In this document: piece after piece, positions 36,767-45,880 of the stretch
How positions within the stretch are numbered: the first letter of the stretch is position 1
Layout: each line of letters starts with the position of its first letter
Source of the DNA: Sinomicrobium weinanense
GTDB lineage: Bacteria > Bacteroidota > Bacteroidia > Flavobacteriales > Flavobacteriaceae
Length of the DNA stretch: 64,000 bases
NCBI RefSeq assembly: GCF_018863395.1
Contig: NZ_JAHKRR010000004.1
Location: forward strand, 496,001 to 560,000
Direction: 5' to 3'
The notes under the pieces: model-generated
What the model was told of the DNA's origin: nothing
Database searches by the model: none
The model's input: only the letters and a program-made list of their open reading frames with translations
Program-made: the position numbers and the translations under genes

Positions 36767-39307
36767 TTAAAAGAACACCCGGAACGTCATATTGGGGGTA
36801 ATGCCCAGCGAAAGGTTCTCCACCTGCTGTACCTCGGTACTCTGATCATTTTCCAGCCGGTAGTAGATGTCGAGGGTGTTCTCTTTGTTGAGTACGTTCA
36901 GTATGGCAATCCCCAGGGTAGCCCTTACCTTTTCACTGATGGAAAAATTATAGGTAGAGGAGAGGTCGGCCCTGATAAATTCGGGAAGCCTGTCGCTGTT
37001 AGAACTATTGTAATTGATCGTATTCCCGGTCTTTCTTTCTGTAACTTCATTACCTTCCCGGGGGCGTGTATAAGGTTTTCCCGTATGCCAGTTGAGCCCC
37101 AGGGCGAGCTTCAGGTTTTTCATGATATAGGTCCCTGCAAAGGACACGGAGTGGCGGATATCGAGATTATTGGGGAAACGGGAAGGATCCAGGTCCCCGA
37201 ACTCGTAATCGTTTATGGCATAGGTATAGCTCAACCACGTACTGTATTTGCCTGCTTTTTTATTGATCAGGAATTCCAGCCCTTTGGAGGTGTAGTTTCC
37301 GGAGGTCCTGAGAAACTGGCCCTGGTTCTGGAACTCCTGTCCCGATGTGGTAATGCCGTCCACTGTTTTGTAAAAGCCCTCCAGGCCCGTGTAAAAGCTC
37401 CTTTTGTTGTAATTGATACCGAGAGATATCTGTTTGCTCATGGTTACGGGCAGATCGCTGTTGTTGGCCAGTATCCAGCGTCTTTTTTCCACACCCAGGA
37501 AATCGCGCTGCAGGTCGATAACCTGGTTGGTGACCTGGCTTCGCGTTTCTCCCTGAAATTCCACTGCGATATAGCGCGACAGTTTCTGACGGATATTCAG
37601 CCGGGGCTCTACGATGAATTTATCGAATTTTCCGATGTAGTTGAGCCGCACTCCCGCCCGGATAAAGGTTTTCTGTTCGGGCGACTGGTAGTTGACCTCC
37701 GAGAACAGGGCATGGTTCCGGATCACATCCTTTTGTTTGGTGCGAAACCTGGGGATGTTGATGTCGTCTGTGTTGGTGATGCCTACTTCGTAGAACTGAT
37801 AGCCGTTGCTCACGTTAAGTGCATTGCTCAGCCTGTAATTCGTGTGTAGTTTTACCCCGCTTTCCAGTACCTCATTATTAAGCAGCAGGCGCTGATCCGT
37901 AAAAAGGGTATAGTTGACTGCATCCAGGTCGTACCTGGTGTAATAGCCTGTCAGCAACGATGTGAACCGGTCAGACCACTGGCTTTCTATACTGCCGCCG
38001 AAGGCCAGGTTTTGCTGGTCCAGGGAACTTTCTTTAGACTCTGATGTGGAGACAGTGCTTTCGTTGTATAAAAGGCTGTTGTTGAACAGGGTGGCATTGG
38101 CCCGTATCTTGTGTTTTTCGTTGGGGTCATAAAGTACTTTAAGGCTGGTATCATAAAAGAAAAAATCCTCTTCCCGCTCAATGTCTTCCGATACTTCCTG
38201 GTTGTGAATGTCCGTGATCTTGGAATCCTGGAACACCCTTTGGAAGTACGAATTATAGGTGGGCGAAGAAATAAAATCGGTAGCAGAGCGCCGGGCCGAA
38301 AGGTGAACGGCGAGTTTTTTGTTCAACGGTATACGGGCAAAGGCATCCACACTGATGAGGTTAAACCCTGCTCCCCCGGTAAAGCTGTCGTTTACAGTGT
38401 TTTCGGAATGCATGTCGATGGTGCCGCTCACCCCGTCGCCATATTGTGCACTGGTTCCGTTTTTAATGACGGAAACATCCCTGGTAAGGTAGGGGTTAAA
38501 GGCAGAGATCAGGCCGAAAAAGTGACCGGACTGGTACATTTTTATCCCGTCCCACAGGATGAGGTTCTGATCGTGAGACCCCCCCCGGATATTGATGTTA
38601 GATACCGTTTCGTTGATGCTTTCCACTCCAGGAAGGGCCTGTATGGTGTGCAGGATATCGGGTTCTGCAAGCCCCGGGAGGATACCGAATTTTTCCGTGC
38701 TGATGCTTACGCTTCCGTCCATTTTCTTTTGAAGCCCGGTAGTGAGGTATTGCTGCACCACTACTTCGTCCAGCCTTTGATATTCGGGATGGAAAAGAAG
38801 GCTTTTACAGGGCATGCCCATCCATCCGGCAACCGGAAGATCGATTGTTTTGTAGCCCATCGACCGGAGGTGCAGCACAGCATCTGAAGGAACATTGGGG
38901 AAGTGAAAATTACCGAGGCTGTCCGTTACCGTTGCCCGAGTGCTCCCGATGACCTCCACAGTGGCCCCGCTTACAGGTTCGCCGGTGGTGGCATCCTTAA
39001 GGCTGATACAGACTTCCCCGCCCTTCCGGGTTATGACGTAATAGCGTTCGTCCAGCTTTTCAAAGACCAGCGCGGTCTGTGCCTCTATTTTGGAAAGGAT
39101 AAGCGGCAACTGCTCCGAGAGGTTGGGAGTAATAACCCGGTAAGGAGCGATGTCCGCATCGGAATAGGAAAATTTTACATGAAAGCGGTTTTCCAGTACA
39201 GGCAGTATCAGCGACAGGGGATCTTTTTTCTGGGCAAACAGGCTGGAGGAAAGGCACAATAACAGAAAACAGGTCAGTAACTTAACCAGTTCAGTCTTTA
39301 TCGGCAT
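36767..39307 (-). CDS. TonB-dependent receptor with N-terminal signalling (STN) domain, partner of FecR/sigma
   Basis: 846 residues from the ATG at 39307 (MPIKTELVKLL). Signal peptide to SSLFAQ, a secretin/TonB short N-terminal domain (about 25-95: PLSLILPVLENRFHVKFSYSD, YYVITRK), a CarboxypepD-reg-like beta domain (TGEPVSGATVEVIGSTRATVTDSLGNFHF in parts), plug (NINIRGGSHDQNLILWDGIKMY) and barrel ending RVFF. The STN domain would signal ligand occupation to the FecR protein encoded just upstream; the start overlaps the fecR end by 17 nt. A longer start at 39334 is possible. No SusD gene follows; the ligand is unknown. Confidence 0.9.
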   Translation of the reverse strand: MPIKTELVKLLTCFLLLCLSSSLFAQKKDPLSLILPVLENRFHVKFSYSDADIAPYRVITPNLSEQLPLILSKIEAQTALVFEKLDERYYVITRKGGEVCISLKDATTGEPVSGATVEVIGSTRATVTDSLGNFHFPNVPSDAVLHLRSMGYKTIDLPVAGWMGMPCKSLLFHPEYQRLDEVVVQQYLTTGLQKKMDGSVSISTEKFGILPGLAEPDILHTIQALPGVESINETVSNINIRGGSHDQNLILWDGIKMYQSGHFFGLISAFNPYLTRDVSVIKNGTSAQYGDGVSGTIDMHSENTVNDSFTGGAGFNLISVDAFARIPLNKKLAVHLSARRSATDFISSPTYNSYFQRVFQDSKITDIHNQEVSEDIEREEDFFFYDTSLKVLYDPNEKHKIRANATLFNNSLLYNESTVSTSESKESSLDQQNLAFGGSIESQWSDRFTSLLTGYYTRYDLDAVNYTLFTDQRLLLNNEVLESGVKLHTNYRLSNALNVSNGYQFYEVGITNTDDINIPRFRTKQKDVIRNHALFSEVNYQSPEQKTFIRAGVRLNYIGKFDKFIVEPRLNIRQKLSRYIAVEFQGETRSQVTNQVIDLQRDFLGVEKRRWILANNSDLPVTMSKQISLGINYNKRSFYTGLEGFYKTVDGITTSGQEFQNQGQFLRTSGNYTSKGLEFLINKKAGKYSTWLSYTYAINDYEFGDLDPSRFPNNLDIRHSVSFAGTYIMKNLKLALGLNWHTGKPYTRPREGNEVTERKTGNTINYNSSNSDRLPEFIRADLSSTYNFSISEKVRATLGIAILNVLNKENTLDIYYRLENDQSTEVQQVENLSLGITPNMTFRVFF

Positions 39308-40205
39308 ATATAATGATCTCGTCTTTTTTGCCATCCGTGAATTCGTACTTTAGACGGAATGGCAAGGTAATACTTTTTAAGGCGGTTTCTATATCCCGGT
39401 TACTAAAACTTCCGGTGAAATGGCGATTCGTCTCCGTATCGGTCCTGATCTTAACGTTGTATTGCCTTTCAAATTCTTTCAGCACCTCGCGGTAAGGCAC
39501 ACTTTTAAACGAACTTTCGTTGCGTATCCACGAAGGTACATTATCGGCAAAGCCTCCTGTTTGGACGACTTCTCCTCCCAGGGCCCTGAATGTATTTCCG
39601 GGGGCCAGCCTTGTAGTGTCTTTTTGATAGACCACCTGTATGCTGCCTTCGTAACAGCTCACTTCAAAATAATCCTTGCGGTTTTTTACGTTGAACTGTG
39701 TGCCCAGTACAGAAACGGTCCCCAAAGAGGCCTGTACGTCAAAGGCATTGCCCTCAGCTACCTTAAAGAAGCCCTCTCCATCCAGTTTTACCAGTCTTTT
39801 TTTATTCCATTTTTTCTCGTTGTAGGTCAGGCTGGAACTTGCATTGAGGGTAACTTCAGACTTGTCCGGAAGTACGACATCCGTTTTCTCTGCATTGGCA
39901 GTAGAGATCACCGTATCCCCGTTTCCCAGGAACAGAAAGGATACCAGGATAACCGCAGCGACGGCGGCCACCCCTGCCATCCATTTCCAGGGGCGGAGCG
40001 GCACAACTTTAGATGAAGAAGCGCTCTGCTGCTGCTGTATTTTTTGCAAAAGAGTAGCCCGGTCAAAAGCCGGGGCTTCTAACTTGTCGGCATGGGCAAT
40101 GATCTTCTCGTACAAAGAGAGGTCCTCAGATCTTTTCAGGATCTTGAGCTCTTCTTCGGAGATCTCCCCGCTCAGCCATTTTGCTAAGAGATTATCGTTC
40201 TTCAT
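39291..40205 (-). CDS. FecR-type anti-sigma factor
   Basis: 304 residues. Cytoplasmic N-terminal part (MKNDNLLAKWLSGEISEEELK), one membrane helix (WMAGVAAVAAVILVSFLFLG, about 79-98), periplasmic FecR domain (VVLPDKSEVTLNASSSLTYN, LVKLDGEGFFKVA, QASLGTVSVLGTQFNVKN), and a C-terminal DUF4974/STN-like domain (EFERQYNVKIRTDTETN, DIETALKSITLPF). It relays receptor occupation to the sigma factor of the gene before it and overlaps the receptor gene. Confidence 0.92.
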   Translation of the reverse strand: MKNDNLLAKWLSGEISEEELKILKRSEDLSLYEKIIAHADKLEAPAFDRATLLQKIQQQQSASSSKVVPLRPWKWMAGVAAVAAVILVSFLFLGNGDTVISTANAEKTDVVLPDKSEVTLNASSSLTYNEKKWNKKRLVKLDGEGFFKVAEGNAFDVQASLGTVSVLGTQFNVKNRKDYFEVSCYEGSIQVVYQKDTTRLAPGNTFRALGGEVVQTGGFADNVPSWIRNESSFKSVPYREVLKEFERQYNVKIRTDTETNRHFTGSFSNRDIETALKSITLPFRLKYEFTDGKKDEIIIYADKD

Positions 40206-40271
40206 CGTTGGTCTTTAGTTATTTAACAATCTTAAGGGTAAAAACCCTACCCCCGGGAATTTACGAATTGC

Positions 40272-40415
40272 GATTGACGATTTCAGATTGCGGATTTTTG
40301 ATTTCATCCTTTAGTTCTTTCATACACCCAAAATACCCTGTCTATCTCCCACTCGCCCCATCCCCGGTAATCAACCCCACACTTCCAACTTCGTACTTCT
40401 AACTTCGTACTTTCA
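40272..40415 (-). repeat. Heptamer array with inverted arms between the sigma factor gene and fecR
   Basis: One arm on the + strand: GATTGAC, GATTTCA, GATTGCG, GATTTTT, GATTTCA (40272-40306). The other: ACTTCCA, ACTTCGT, ACTTCTA, ACTTCGT, ACTTTCA (40381-40415), whose last unit enters the stop of the sigma gene. The two arms carry different themes here, so a long stem is less likely. It fills the 207-nt gap, which holds no gene. Confidence 0.75.
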
Positions 40416-40925
40416 AAACCCTTCTATTTCTTTTCTAAGGCTCACCAGGGCCTTGTGTATCCGCTTTTCTACCGCTTTTACCGAAATACCGAGTATTTCC
40501 GCTATTTCCGCATATTTTTTTCCGTCTATCCGGTGCAGCAGGAAGGCGGTCCGTTGGGCTTCGCTCAGGTTGGCAATGGCGGTTTGCAGCTTTTCCATGT
40601 ATTCCTTTTCTTCCAGGACAAATTGCGGGCTTTCACGATCTGTGTCATCCGGTTTTTCCCTCGCATAGCGGAGGACCACTTTTTGATGAGCCACAATATT
40701 TAAAAACAGGTTGTTCGCTACGGTGTACAAAAACGACCGGGCTTTCTCAAACGGCACCTTGCTGCAGTTCTTCCACAGCTTTATAAATGACTCCTGAACA
40801 ATGTCTTCGGCCTCGTAGCTGTCACCGCACTTGTAATAGATAAAGTTCCTCAACGTCTCTGCATGGGAGTTGTACAGGGTGATATACGTTTTTTCGGAAC
40901 ATACCGAACTGTTTTGTTGTGACAT
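40413..40925 (-). CDS. ECF RNA polymerase sigma factor, FecI-like
   Basis: 170 residues from ATG 40925 (MSQQNSSVCSEK). Region 2 has YEAEDIVQESFIKLWKN and AYTVA-like FLYTVANNLFLN; region 4 has LSEAQRTAFLLHRIDGKKYAEIAEILGIS and VKAVEKRIHKAL. Upstream in-frame ATGs would add 79 residues without similarity. With fecR and the STN receptor it forms a cell-surface signalling operon. A CAAAGATA (minus strand TATCTTTG) box lies 24 nt before the start. Confidence 0.93.
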   Translation of the reverse strand: MSQQNSSVCSEKTYITLYNSHAETLRNFIYYKCGDSYEAEDIVQESFIKLWKNCSKVPFEKARSFLYTVANNLFLNIVAHQKVVLRYAREKPDDTDRESPQFVLEEKEYMEKLQTAIANLSEAQRTAFLLHRIDGKKYAEIAEILGISVKAVEKRIHKALVSLRKEIEGF

Positions 40926-40948
40926 ACAATTTATAACTAATGGTGAAA

Positions 40949-40956
40949 CAAAGATA
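40949..40956 (-). promoter_or_regulatory. -7 box of the sigma-fecR-receptor operon
   Basis: Minus-strand TATCTTTG is an exact TAnnTTTG match 24 nt upstream of the sigma gene ATG. No TTTG at the usual -33 distance was seen. The rest of the gap to the divergent lipoprotein gene (to 41257) shows no further clear signal. Confidence 0.55.
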
Positions 40957-41257
40957 TTTATTTTAAAAAACTGAAAAAAAACGAAAGGTACCTCCTGTGC
41001 ACGAGAACGAATGATCCCTGGTAATATTATATGATGCCTATAAAGACATCTCAATGCCAAACTGTTTTTATTTTTCTTCCGGATTTGTACGGGGGAAGAG
41101 GTCTGTGTACATTGCAGTAGTATTGTTGTAAAAAAAACGTGTCCTGTAAATGGTTGATGCACGGCCTTTTCCGGGACGAATCCAAAAAAAAGTTAAAATG
41201 AGAGGTAGGGTATTTCGAGGTGCACCTGTTTTACATACAAAACGTACTGGAAAAAGC

Positions 41258-41938
41258 ATGAATGATTATACAGGAGGCCTTTGGGTAATAATGATCTCCT
41301 TTTTGTTTCTTTCGTGCCAGAGTGAGGTCAATGAAACGATAGGAGAAGACCCGGATGCAGTGATCACTCCCGGTTCGGAAATGGCTATGTGGTTACAGAG
41401 GGCCACAGCCAATAATGGAAGTTCTGACGATTTTATGGATGGATACAGTTGCGGGACCGTAAAACTTCCCGTTGCCATTACACTCAACGGAGCCGTACGC
41501 ATGGTAAATAACCAGAGCGAACTGAAGACCGTAAAGCGGATCGTTGAACAATTGGATATGCCCGTTACCCTGCAATACCCGGTGACTATCATTACCGGAG
41601 ATTACACTGAGGTGACGGTAAATTCCGAAGCTGAGCTCGAAGTGTTGAGGCAGGCGTGTGGCAGTAATCCGGAAGGCAGGATAGCCTGTGTGAGTTTCCA
41701 GTATCCGGTGGAGATGCTTGTTTACAATGCCAACAATCAATCCAACGGCAGTGTAACCATCAATGACGACAGGGAATTTTACCTGTTTATTAAAGAAATA
41801 GGTAACCTGCACACCAGTATCAGCTATCCCGTGAAGTTAGATTTTACCACGGGTGGGAAGATAAACATAAATAGCAACAGCGGATTGATAACTGCTATAA
41901 GGCAAGCCGGGGAAGTATGCCGGCCCGATGGCGGATAG
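41258..41938 (+). CDS. Lipoprotein with four internal repeats, function unknown
   Basis: 226 residues from ATG 41258. Lipobox IMISFLFLSCQ. The mature part (about 60-220) is built from four similar modules of some 45 residues, each with a (L/Y)PV strand motif and then an Nxx(E/G)L-type helix: KLPVAITL...NNQSELKTVKRIV, QYPVTIIT...NSEAELEVLRQA, QYPVEMLV...NDDREFYLFIKEI, SYPVKLDF...NSNSGLITAIRQA. Two cysteines (GYSCG and EVC) flank the array. I do not know the family. It may be co-transcribed with the DUF4382 lipoprotein 26 nt downstream. Confidence 0.75.
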   Translation: MNDYTGGLWVIMISFLFLSCQSEVNETIGEDPDAVITPGSEMAMWLQRATANNGSSDDFMDGYSCGTVKLPVAITLNGAVRMVNNQSELKTVKRIVEQLDMPVTLQYPVTIITGDYTEVTVNSEAELEVLRQACGSNPEGRIACVSFQYPVEMLVYNANNQSNGSVTINDDREFYLFIKEIGNLHTSISYPVKLDFTTGGKININSNSGLITAIRQAGEVCRPDGG

Positions 41939-41964
41939 ACAAACGCTTTGATGATAAACGGAAA

Positions 41965-42909
41965 ATGAACAATGTTATGAAAAATCGAGTTTTGAATTTG
42001 TTATTGCCCTTGTTACTGGTAGTGTTTGTAGTATCGTGTTCTGACGACGACGATGGAACCGATAACAGGCCTACTGCAAATGCCAAAGTGTATATAACGG
42101 ATGCTCCTGTGGACAATGCCGGAGTGAAAGGGGCTTTTGTTACCATAACCGATGTAAAGGTCGATGGGGTTTCAGTAGAGAATTTCAATGCTATGACCAT
42201 AGACCTCATGCAATATCAGAATGGTGACACACAATTACTTGGCGACCTTGAGGTGAAAGCCGGAGGTGATGCCAATGTAACCCTGGTACTGGACTATGAA
42301 ACAGATGCACAGGGAAATGCTCCCGGCTGTTACATACTTACCGATGTAAAACATGCCCTGGAGTCTGGTAACAATGAAATTACCCTGGACGACGATGTAG
42401 ATATTATAGCCGAGACCACTAACGAACTTGTAGTGGATTTCGATCTGAGGAAGACCATCCGAAGCAGTGCGGAATCCGAATTTGAATTTGTGTCCGGAGC
42501 CACGTTGGAAAATGCTGTCCGCGTAGTGAATAAAGCAGAGACCGCTGAGATTAATGGTAATGTATCCGGCAGGTCGAATGCCGATGGAGACGTGATCGTC
42601 GTGTATGCTTATGAGAAAGGGGAATACAGCGATAATGAAGAAAATGAAAACAGTGAGGGGATACGTTTTGCAGGTGCTGTGACCAGTGCTCTGGTAAATG
42701 ATATGGACGAATACAAACTCACTTTCCTGGAAGAAGGAGAATATGAACTGCACTTTGCGTCTTATTCCCGTAACAGTATTACAGGAAAAGCGGAGTTTCA
42801 ATCCTCATTAACAGTAGAATCACTGTTGGATTTAAATATTTTGAATTTGAAATTGATGTCCTCGGTTAACTTATCTGTCAATGTTAGGATAACCGGAACG
42901 GTCAACTAG
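41965..42909 (+). CDS. DUF4382 domain lipoprotein
   Basis: 314 residues. Signal peptide with lipobox VFVVSC and an acidic linker (SDDDDGTDN). The DUF4382 domain covers about 35-180 (AKVYITDAPVDNAGVKGAFVTITDVKV, MTIDLMQYQNGDTQLLGDLEV in parts, APGCYILTD); a C-terminal carboxypeptidase-regulatory-like beta domain follows (AEINGNVSGRSNADGDVIVVYAY). Surface role unknown. I preferred ATG 41965 over the upstream frame start at 41917, which overlaps the preceding gene. Confidence 0.82.
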   Translation: MNNVMKNRVLNLLLPLLLVVFVVSCSDDDDGTDNRPTANAKVYITDAPVDNAGVKGAFVTITDVKVDGVSVENFNAMTIDLMQYQNGDTQLLGDLEVKAGGDANVTLVLDYETDAQGNAPGCYILTDVKHALESGNNEITLDDDVDIIAETTNELVVDFDLRKTIRSSAESEFEFVSGATLENAVRVVNKAETAEINGNVSGRSNADGDVIVVYAYEKGEYSDNEENENSEGIRFAGAVTSALVNDMDEYKLTFLEEGEYELHFASYSRNSITGKAEFQSSLTVESLLDLNILNLKLMSSVNLSVNVRITGTVN

Positions 42910-42963
42910 TAAAATTTAGGTTGTTTGGATTGGGCTGTCGGGTAGGGGTGCCTGGCAGCCGGG

Positions 42964-42995
42964 AAAGGAGGCCATTTTGGCCTCTTTTCTTTTTA
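42964..42995 (+). terminator. Terminator after the DUF4382 gene
   Basis: AAAGGAGGCC, a short ATTTT loop, GGCCTCTTTT, then CTTTTT. The stem is GAGGCC/GGCCTC extended by A-T pairs, 55 nt after the stop. Confidence 0.85.
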
Positions 42996-43087
42996 TAGCT
43001 GTTCTTCGATGATATACGCTCCTGATACCGAGAGGCAAAAATGTTTAAAATTCACCTTTCTGTCTGGTAGTCTTCCGTTCAAATTCT

Positions 43088-43095
43088 TAAATTTG
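43088..43095 (+). promoter_or_regulatory. -7 box of ffh
   Basis: TAAATTTG matches TAnnTTTG, 77 nt before the ffh ATG. The -33 element is not clear. Confidence 0.55.
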
Positions 43096-43171
43096 CACCT
43101 CCCTATCGGTACAGGTGCCGTCAGGGCCGCCGAAATTAAACGGCACTCGTGTAAAAAAGAAGCAGGTAATT

Positions 43172-44509
43172 ATGTTTGACAATTTAAGTGAAAAGCTGGA
43201 TAAAGCCCTTCACGTCCTCAAGGGGCACGGGCAGATTACGGAGATCAATGTAGCGGAAACCCTGAAAGAGGTAAGGAGAGCACTGCTCGACGCCGACGTT
43301 AACTTTAAGATAGCCAAGGAATTTACCAATACGGTCAAGGAAAAAGCCCTGGGGCAGAACGTACTCACTACGCTGCAGCCCGGACAACTTATGGTAAAGC
43401 TGGTCAAGGACGAGCTTACCGAACTCATGGGGGGCGATGCCGAAGGCATAGACCTGTCCGGTAACCCGTCCGTGATACTGATGTCAGGATTGCAAGGGTC
43501 CGGTAAAACCACTTTTTCCGGCAAACTGGCCAGTTTTCTAAAAAATAAAAAGACCAAAAAACCACTGCTCGTAGCCTGTGACGTGTACCGCCCGGCGGCG
43601 ATAGACCAGTTGCATGTAGTAGGCGGGCAGATCGGAGTGGAGGTGTATTCCGACAGGGACAATAACGATCCCGTGGCCCTGGCCAAGGCAGGGATTGCAC
43701 ATGCCAGGGCCAATGGCCACAACGTGGTTATTATCGATACCGCAGGTCGCCTGGCCGTGGATGAAGAGATGATGACGGAGATCTCCAATATCCACAAGGC
43801 GATCACTCCTCATGAAACCCTGTTTGTCGTAGACGCAATGACCGGTCAGGATGCTGTGAATACAGCCAAGGCCTTTAACGACCGGCTCGATTTTGACGGT
43901 GTTATCCTCACCAAGCTCGACGGTGATACCCGGGGCGGGGCAGCCATTTCCATCAAATCGGTGGTGAACAAACCCATTAAGTTTATCGGTACGGGCGAAA
44001 AGATGGATGCCATAGATGTGTTCCACCCTTCCCGTATGGCCGACCGTATCCTGGGAATGGGAGACGTGGTTTCCCTGGTAGAACGTGCCCAGGAACAATA
44101 TGACGAGGAAGAAGCCCGGAAATTACAGAAAAAGATAGCCAAGAACCAGTTCGGTTTTGATGATTTCCTTTCCCAGATACAGCAGATCAAGAAAATGGGA
44201 AGCATGAAAGACCTGATGGGCATGATACCCGGAGCAGGCAAGGCCCTGAAAGATGTGGATATCGATGACGACGCCTTTAAGCACATAGAAGCCATTATTC
44301 ATTCCATGACACCGGAAGAGCGTTCTACCCCGTCTGTGCTGAATGCCACCCGTAAAAAGAGGATAGCCAAAGGGTCGGGAACCTCCGTGCAGGAAATCAA
44401 CCAGTTGTTGAAACAGTTCAACCAGATGAGCAAGATGATGAAAATGATGCAGGGCGGAGGCGGCCGCAAAATGATGCAGATGATGAGCGGGATGAAAGGG
44501 ATGAGATAA
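43172..44509 (+). CDS. ffh: Signal recognition particle protein Ffh
   Basis: SRP GTPase that binds signal sequences and 4.5S RNA and docks at FtsY. 445 residues from ATG 43172 (MFDNLSEKLDKAL). N domain to about 90; G domain with G1 GLQGSGKTT (106-114), DTAGRL (G3) and TKLDGDTRGGA (G4); methionine-rich M domain at the C-terminus (MMKMMQGGGGRKMMQMMSGM), preceded by the RNA-binding SGTSVQEINQLLKQF. The upstream frame start at 43115 adds residues without similarity. Confidence 0.97.
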   Translation: MFDNLSEKLDKALHVLKGHGQITEINVAETLKEVRRALLDADVNFKIAKEFTNTVKEKALGQNVLTTLQPGQLMVKLVKDELTELMGGDAEGIDLSGNPSVILMSGLQGSGKTTFSGKLASFLKNKKTKKPLLVACDVYRPAAIDQLHVVGGQIGVEVYSDRDNNDPVALAKAGIAHARANGHNVVIIDTAGRLAVDEEMMTEISNIHKAITPHETLFVVDAMTGQDAVNTAKAFNDRLDFDGVILTKLDGDTRGGAAISIKSVVNKPIKFIGTGEKMDAIDVFHPSRMADRILGMGDVVSLVERAQEQYDEEEARKLQKKIAKNQFGFDDFLSQIQQIKKMGSMKDLMGMIPGAGKALKDVDIDDDAFKHIEAIIHSMTPEERSTPSVLNATRKKRIAKGSGTSVQEINQLLKQFNQMSKMMKMMQGGGGRKMMQMMSGMKGMR

Positions 44510-44513
44510 AGCT

Positions 44514-44632
44514 AGAAGTTCGAAGTCGGAAGTCAGAAGTAGGGGGCCTGATGAAGAGGAGATTGAATGAGATTGATAAAAACCTGCAACCTGAAACTTG
44601 AAACCAGAAACTATAAACCACAAACCATAAAT
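44514..44632 (+). repeat. Heptamer arrays between ffh and folD
   Basis: Left arm: AGAAGTT, CGAAGTC, GGAAGTC, AGAAGTA (44514-44541). Right arm: CTGCAAC, CTGAAAC, TTGAAAC, CAGAAAC, TATAAAC, CACAAAC, CATAAAT (44584-44632), the last unit reaching into the folD ATG. The arms carry different themes (GAAGT and GAAAC), but both keep the 7-nt step. Confidence 0.8.
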
Positions 44633-45524
44633 GGAATTACTCGACGGGAAGAAAATATCCAACCAGATCAAGGATGAGATCGCCGCGGAAGTGGCCGAAA
44701 TGAAGAGAAAAAAGGAAAAAGTACCCCATCTTGCCGCTGTTTTGGTAGGGAACGACGGTGCCAGCCTCACTTATGTGGGCAGTAAGGTAAAAGCGTGCGA
44801 AAGAGTAGGGTTCGAATCCACTTTGGTAAAACTTCCCAGCACCATCAGTGAGGTGGAATTGCTGAAAAAGATCAAGGATCTCAATGAAGATAAGGACATC
44901 GACGGCTTTATAGTACAGCTCCCCCTGCCCGAGCAGATCGATACCCAGAAAGTACTTATGGCGGTAGACCCTGACAAGGACGTAGATGGTTTTCACCCGG
45001 TGAATTTCGGGAAAATGGCCCTGGACATGACCACGTTCATTCCTGCTACCCCTTTCGGGATCCTCGAATTGCTGGAACGCTATAATGTAGAGACCAAAGG
45101 AAAACACACCGTGGTTATTGGACGGAGCCATATTGTGGGAAGGCCCATGAGCATCCTCATGGGGAGAAGGGGATTCCCCGGAAACTCAACAGTGACCCTG
45201 ACACATAGCCATACCAAAAATATTACACAGATCACTTCACAAGCCGATATTATTATTACGGCATTGGGGCAGCCTAATTACCTGAAGGCCGAAATGGTAA
45301 AAGACGATGTGGTGGTGATCGATGTGGGAATTACCCGGGTGCCGGACGAATCCTTGTCCAAAGGATATAAGATCACCGGCGATGTGGACTTTGAGAATGT
45401 AAGCAAAAAAGCCAGTTATATCACTCCTGTTCCGGGTGGAGTAGGCCCTATGACCATTGCCATGCTGTTGAAAAACACCCTGCTGGCCAGAGAAAGGCAT
45501 ATGACCAACGGGAGGAAGAACTAA
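44631..45524 (+). CDS. folD: Bifunctional methylenetetrahydrofolate dehydrogenase/cyclohydrolase
   Basis: Interconverts 5,10-methylene- and 10-formyl-tetrahydrofolate. 297 residues. Signatures: YVGSKVKACERVGF with the catalytic lysine region, DGFIVQLPLPEQI, the NADP-binding VVIGRSHIVGRPMSILMG, and PVPGGVGPMTIAML. Length is normal for the family. The 122 nt after it hold no gene; they include CCCTGA-type repeat fragments. Confidence 0.97.
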   Translation: MELLDGKKISNQIKDEIAAEVAEMKRKKEKVPHLAAVLVGNDGASLTYVGSKVKACERVGFESTLVKLPSTISEVELLKKIKDLNEDKDIDGFIVQLPLPEQIDTQKVLMAVDPDKDVDGFHPVNFGKMALDMTTFIPATPFGILELLERYNVETKGKHTVVIGRSHIVGRPMSILMGRRGFPGNSTVTLTHSHTKNITQITSQADIIITALGQPNYLKAEMVKDDVVVIDVGITRVPDESLSKGYKITGDVDFENVSKKASYITPVPGGVGPMTIAMLLKNTLLARERHMTNGRKN

Positions 45525-45646
45525 GAAACTTCGACGGGGCCTCAAAAGCAATGATTTTCTCGTCACCCTGAACTTTTACCCTGAGTACAAGCAATCAGCA
45601 TGACGGTTAACAAGGTTTTTGAGCCCCCCTTTTTAATGATATCAGG

Positions 45647-45880
45647 CTATACCAATGCTACGCAACGGTTATTTTGACGCTCCAGTATCTGTTCTACTTC
45701 AACTTCCGTAATACCACAGGAAACGACCCGCAGGATATTATCCACGTCTTCGAGATCGAAATTGGCCTGTTTTACTCCCTCGTGGAGCAGCAGGGCCTCC
45801 AGGATGGCATTGGCCTCTCTGGTGGAGTTTATGCTGGTGGCAAAGACCAGTACTTCTAACGGGGCAGTTCTATTGTTCAT
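45647..45880 (-). CDS. Small HMA-like protein without CxxC
   Basis: 77 residues from ATG 45880 (MNNRTAPLEVLVFATSINS). The pattern beta-alpha-beta-beta-alpha (PLEVLVFATSI, REANAILEALLLHEGVKQANFDLED, NILRVVSCGITEVEVEQILE) and the length resemble heavy-metal-associated domains, but the CxxC metal motif is missing (TSIN in its place). Metal binding is therefore doubtful. ATG 45880 lies inside the end of the preceding gene (11-nt overlap), suggesting translational coupling; a start at 45925 is possible. Confidence 0.65.
   Translation of the reverse strand: MNNRTAPLEVLVFATSINSTREANAILEALLLHEGVKQANFDLEDVDNILRVVSCGITEVEVEQILERQNNRCVALV

Noticed and set aside
36746-39262. Long plus-strand frames (up to 367 residues) opposite the STN receptor gene
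   Set aside because: The minus strand encodes a complete TonB receptor; the plus-strand frames are low-complexity mirror products of its codon bias.
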